From Bacteroidota bacterium (lineage in GTDB: Bacteria; Bacteroidota; Bacteroidia; Chitinophagales; Chitinophagaceae): 5,886 nt of DNA. The number at the start of each line of letters is the position of its first letter. The stretch's first letter is position 1. Below, in pieces: positions 5,557 through 5,886 of the stretch. The position numbers and the translations under genes are program-made. Under the pieces are notes generated by a model. The model saw nothing but the letters and a program-made list of their open reading frames with translations, had not been told where the DNA came from and did no database searches. Location of the stretch: positions 1 through 5,886 of the forward strand of contig JAEYVW010000366.1 in assembly GCA_023429365.1 (NCBI GenBank), in the 5' to 3' direction.

Positions 5557-5586
5557 GTTTTATAAAACGCCTAAGGCCTACTTTTG
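5554..5586 (+). promoter_or_regulatory. Bacteroidota-type promoter for mnmE
   Basis: TTTG at 5554-5557 is followed after 21 nt by TACTTTTG at 5579-5586, an exact match to the phylum consensus TTTG (-33) and TAnnTTTG (-7). Transcription should start near 5590-5596, leaving a short leader before the ATG at 5609. The -33 box lies in the T-run of the tonB terminator, so mnmE would be transcribed independently straight after the upstream unit ends. This is a sequence match only. Confidence 0.65.
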
Positions 5587-5608
5587 AAAGCCTGAAGAAT
5601 AAAAGAAG

Positions 5609-5886
5609 ATGAACAACCTCGCAGCATGGGATGATACGATCGTTGCACTGGCCACACCCCCCGGCATAGGCGCCATAGGCGTGATCCGCCTGAGTGGCAA
5701 AAAAGCACTCCCAATTATTAACTCGCTTTTCCCTTCCAAAGACCTGGAGCAACAGGAGCCCAATACATTGCATGTAGGTTACCTGGTGCAGGGCGATAAG
5801 AAGCTGGATGAAGTAGTGCTTTCCCTTTTCCGCGCACCGCGCTCTTATACCGGGGAAGATGTGATCGAGATCAGTTGCCATGGTTC
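5609..5886 (+). CDS. mnmE: tRNA uridine-5-carboxymethylaminomethyl modification GTPase MnmE, N-terminal part (partial)
   Basis: The ATG at 5609 opens a frame of 92 full codons that runs off the window end. MnmE (TrmE) works with MnmG to modify the wobble uridine at position 34 of certain tRNAs, using a tetrahydrofolate-derived carbon unit, and is a potassium-activated GTPase. The visible part is the N-terminal folate-binding domain: DTIVALATPPGIGAIGVIRL (9-28) and SYTGEDVIEISCHG (79-92) are strong family signatures. The G domain and the C-terminal motif lie beyond the window. AAAAGAAG (5601-5608), directly before the ATG, is purine-rich but too close for a standard Shine-Dalgarno site. The start fits the family, since homologues begin a few residues before the DTI motif. 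It is separated from tonB by a terminator and has its own promoter, so it is not part of that operon. Confidence 0.93.
   Translation, partial: MNNLAAWDDTIVALATPPGIGAIGVIRLSGKKALPIINSLFPSKDLEQQEPNTLHVGYLVQGDKKLDEVVLSLFRAPRSYTGEDVIEISCHG

Overview
The window looks like ordinary chromosomal sequence from a member of the Bacteroidota, probably of the Chitinophagaceae type. The phylum rests on the gene order exbB-exbD-exbD-tonB, an ExbB with an extra N-terminal membrane helix, the TonB N-terminal motif ENRNKEYGAYELRK, start codons with A-rich leaders instead of Shine-Dalgarno sites, and a promoter matching the Bacteroidota pattern TTTG-N21-TAnnTTTG in front of mnmE. The family-level guess is inference from general resemblance only.

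Layout: 1-318 is the 3' end of nuoN (complex I, cut by the window edge). 319-850 has no convincing gene and is a repeat region: two REP-like palindromes forming a perfect 26-bp inverted pair, and two diverged direct copies of a unit of about 115 bp, each with a strongly conserved hairpin. 851-2128 encodes an MacB/FtsX-type ABC transporter permease whose ATPase is not in view. 2129-2387 is an A/T-rich leader with a 30-bp-phased direct repeat and a hairpin. 2388-5502 is a four-gene, same-strand TonB energy-transduction cluster: exbB, two different exbD genes and tonB, with spacers of 63, 25 and 51 nt. It ends in a strong intrinsic terminator at 5526-5556. mnmE (tRNA wobble-uridine modification GTPase) starts at 5609 and runs off the window.

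How the genes work together: ExbB with the two ExbD proteins should form the proton-driven inner-membrane motor, and TonB carries its energy across the periplasm to TonB-dependent outer-membrane receptors (SusC-like and siderophore types in this phylum). nuoN helps build the proton gradient that such a motor uses, but nothing shows co-regulation. The permease and mnmE look like unrelated neighbours.

I did not find a convincing new system. The points most worth a second look are the repeat cluster at 319-850, the overlap of terminator and mnmE promoter, the two divergent ExbD paralogues (one with a periplasmic cysteine pair), and a hairpin between exbB and the first exbD that could help set subunit ratios.
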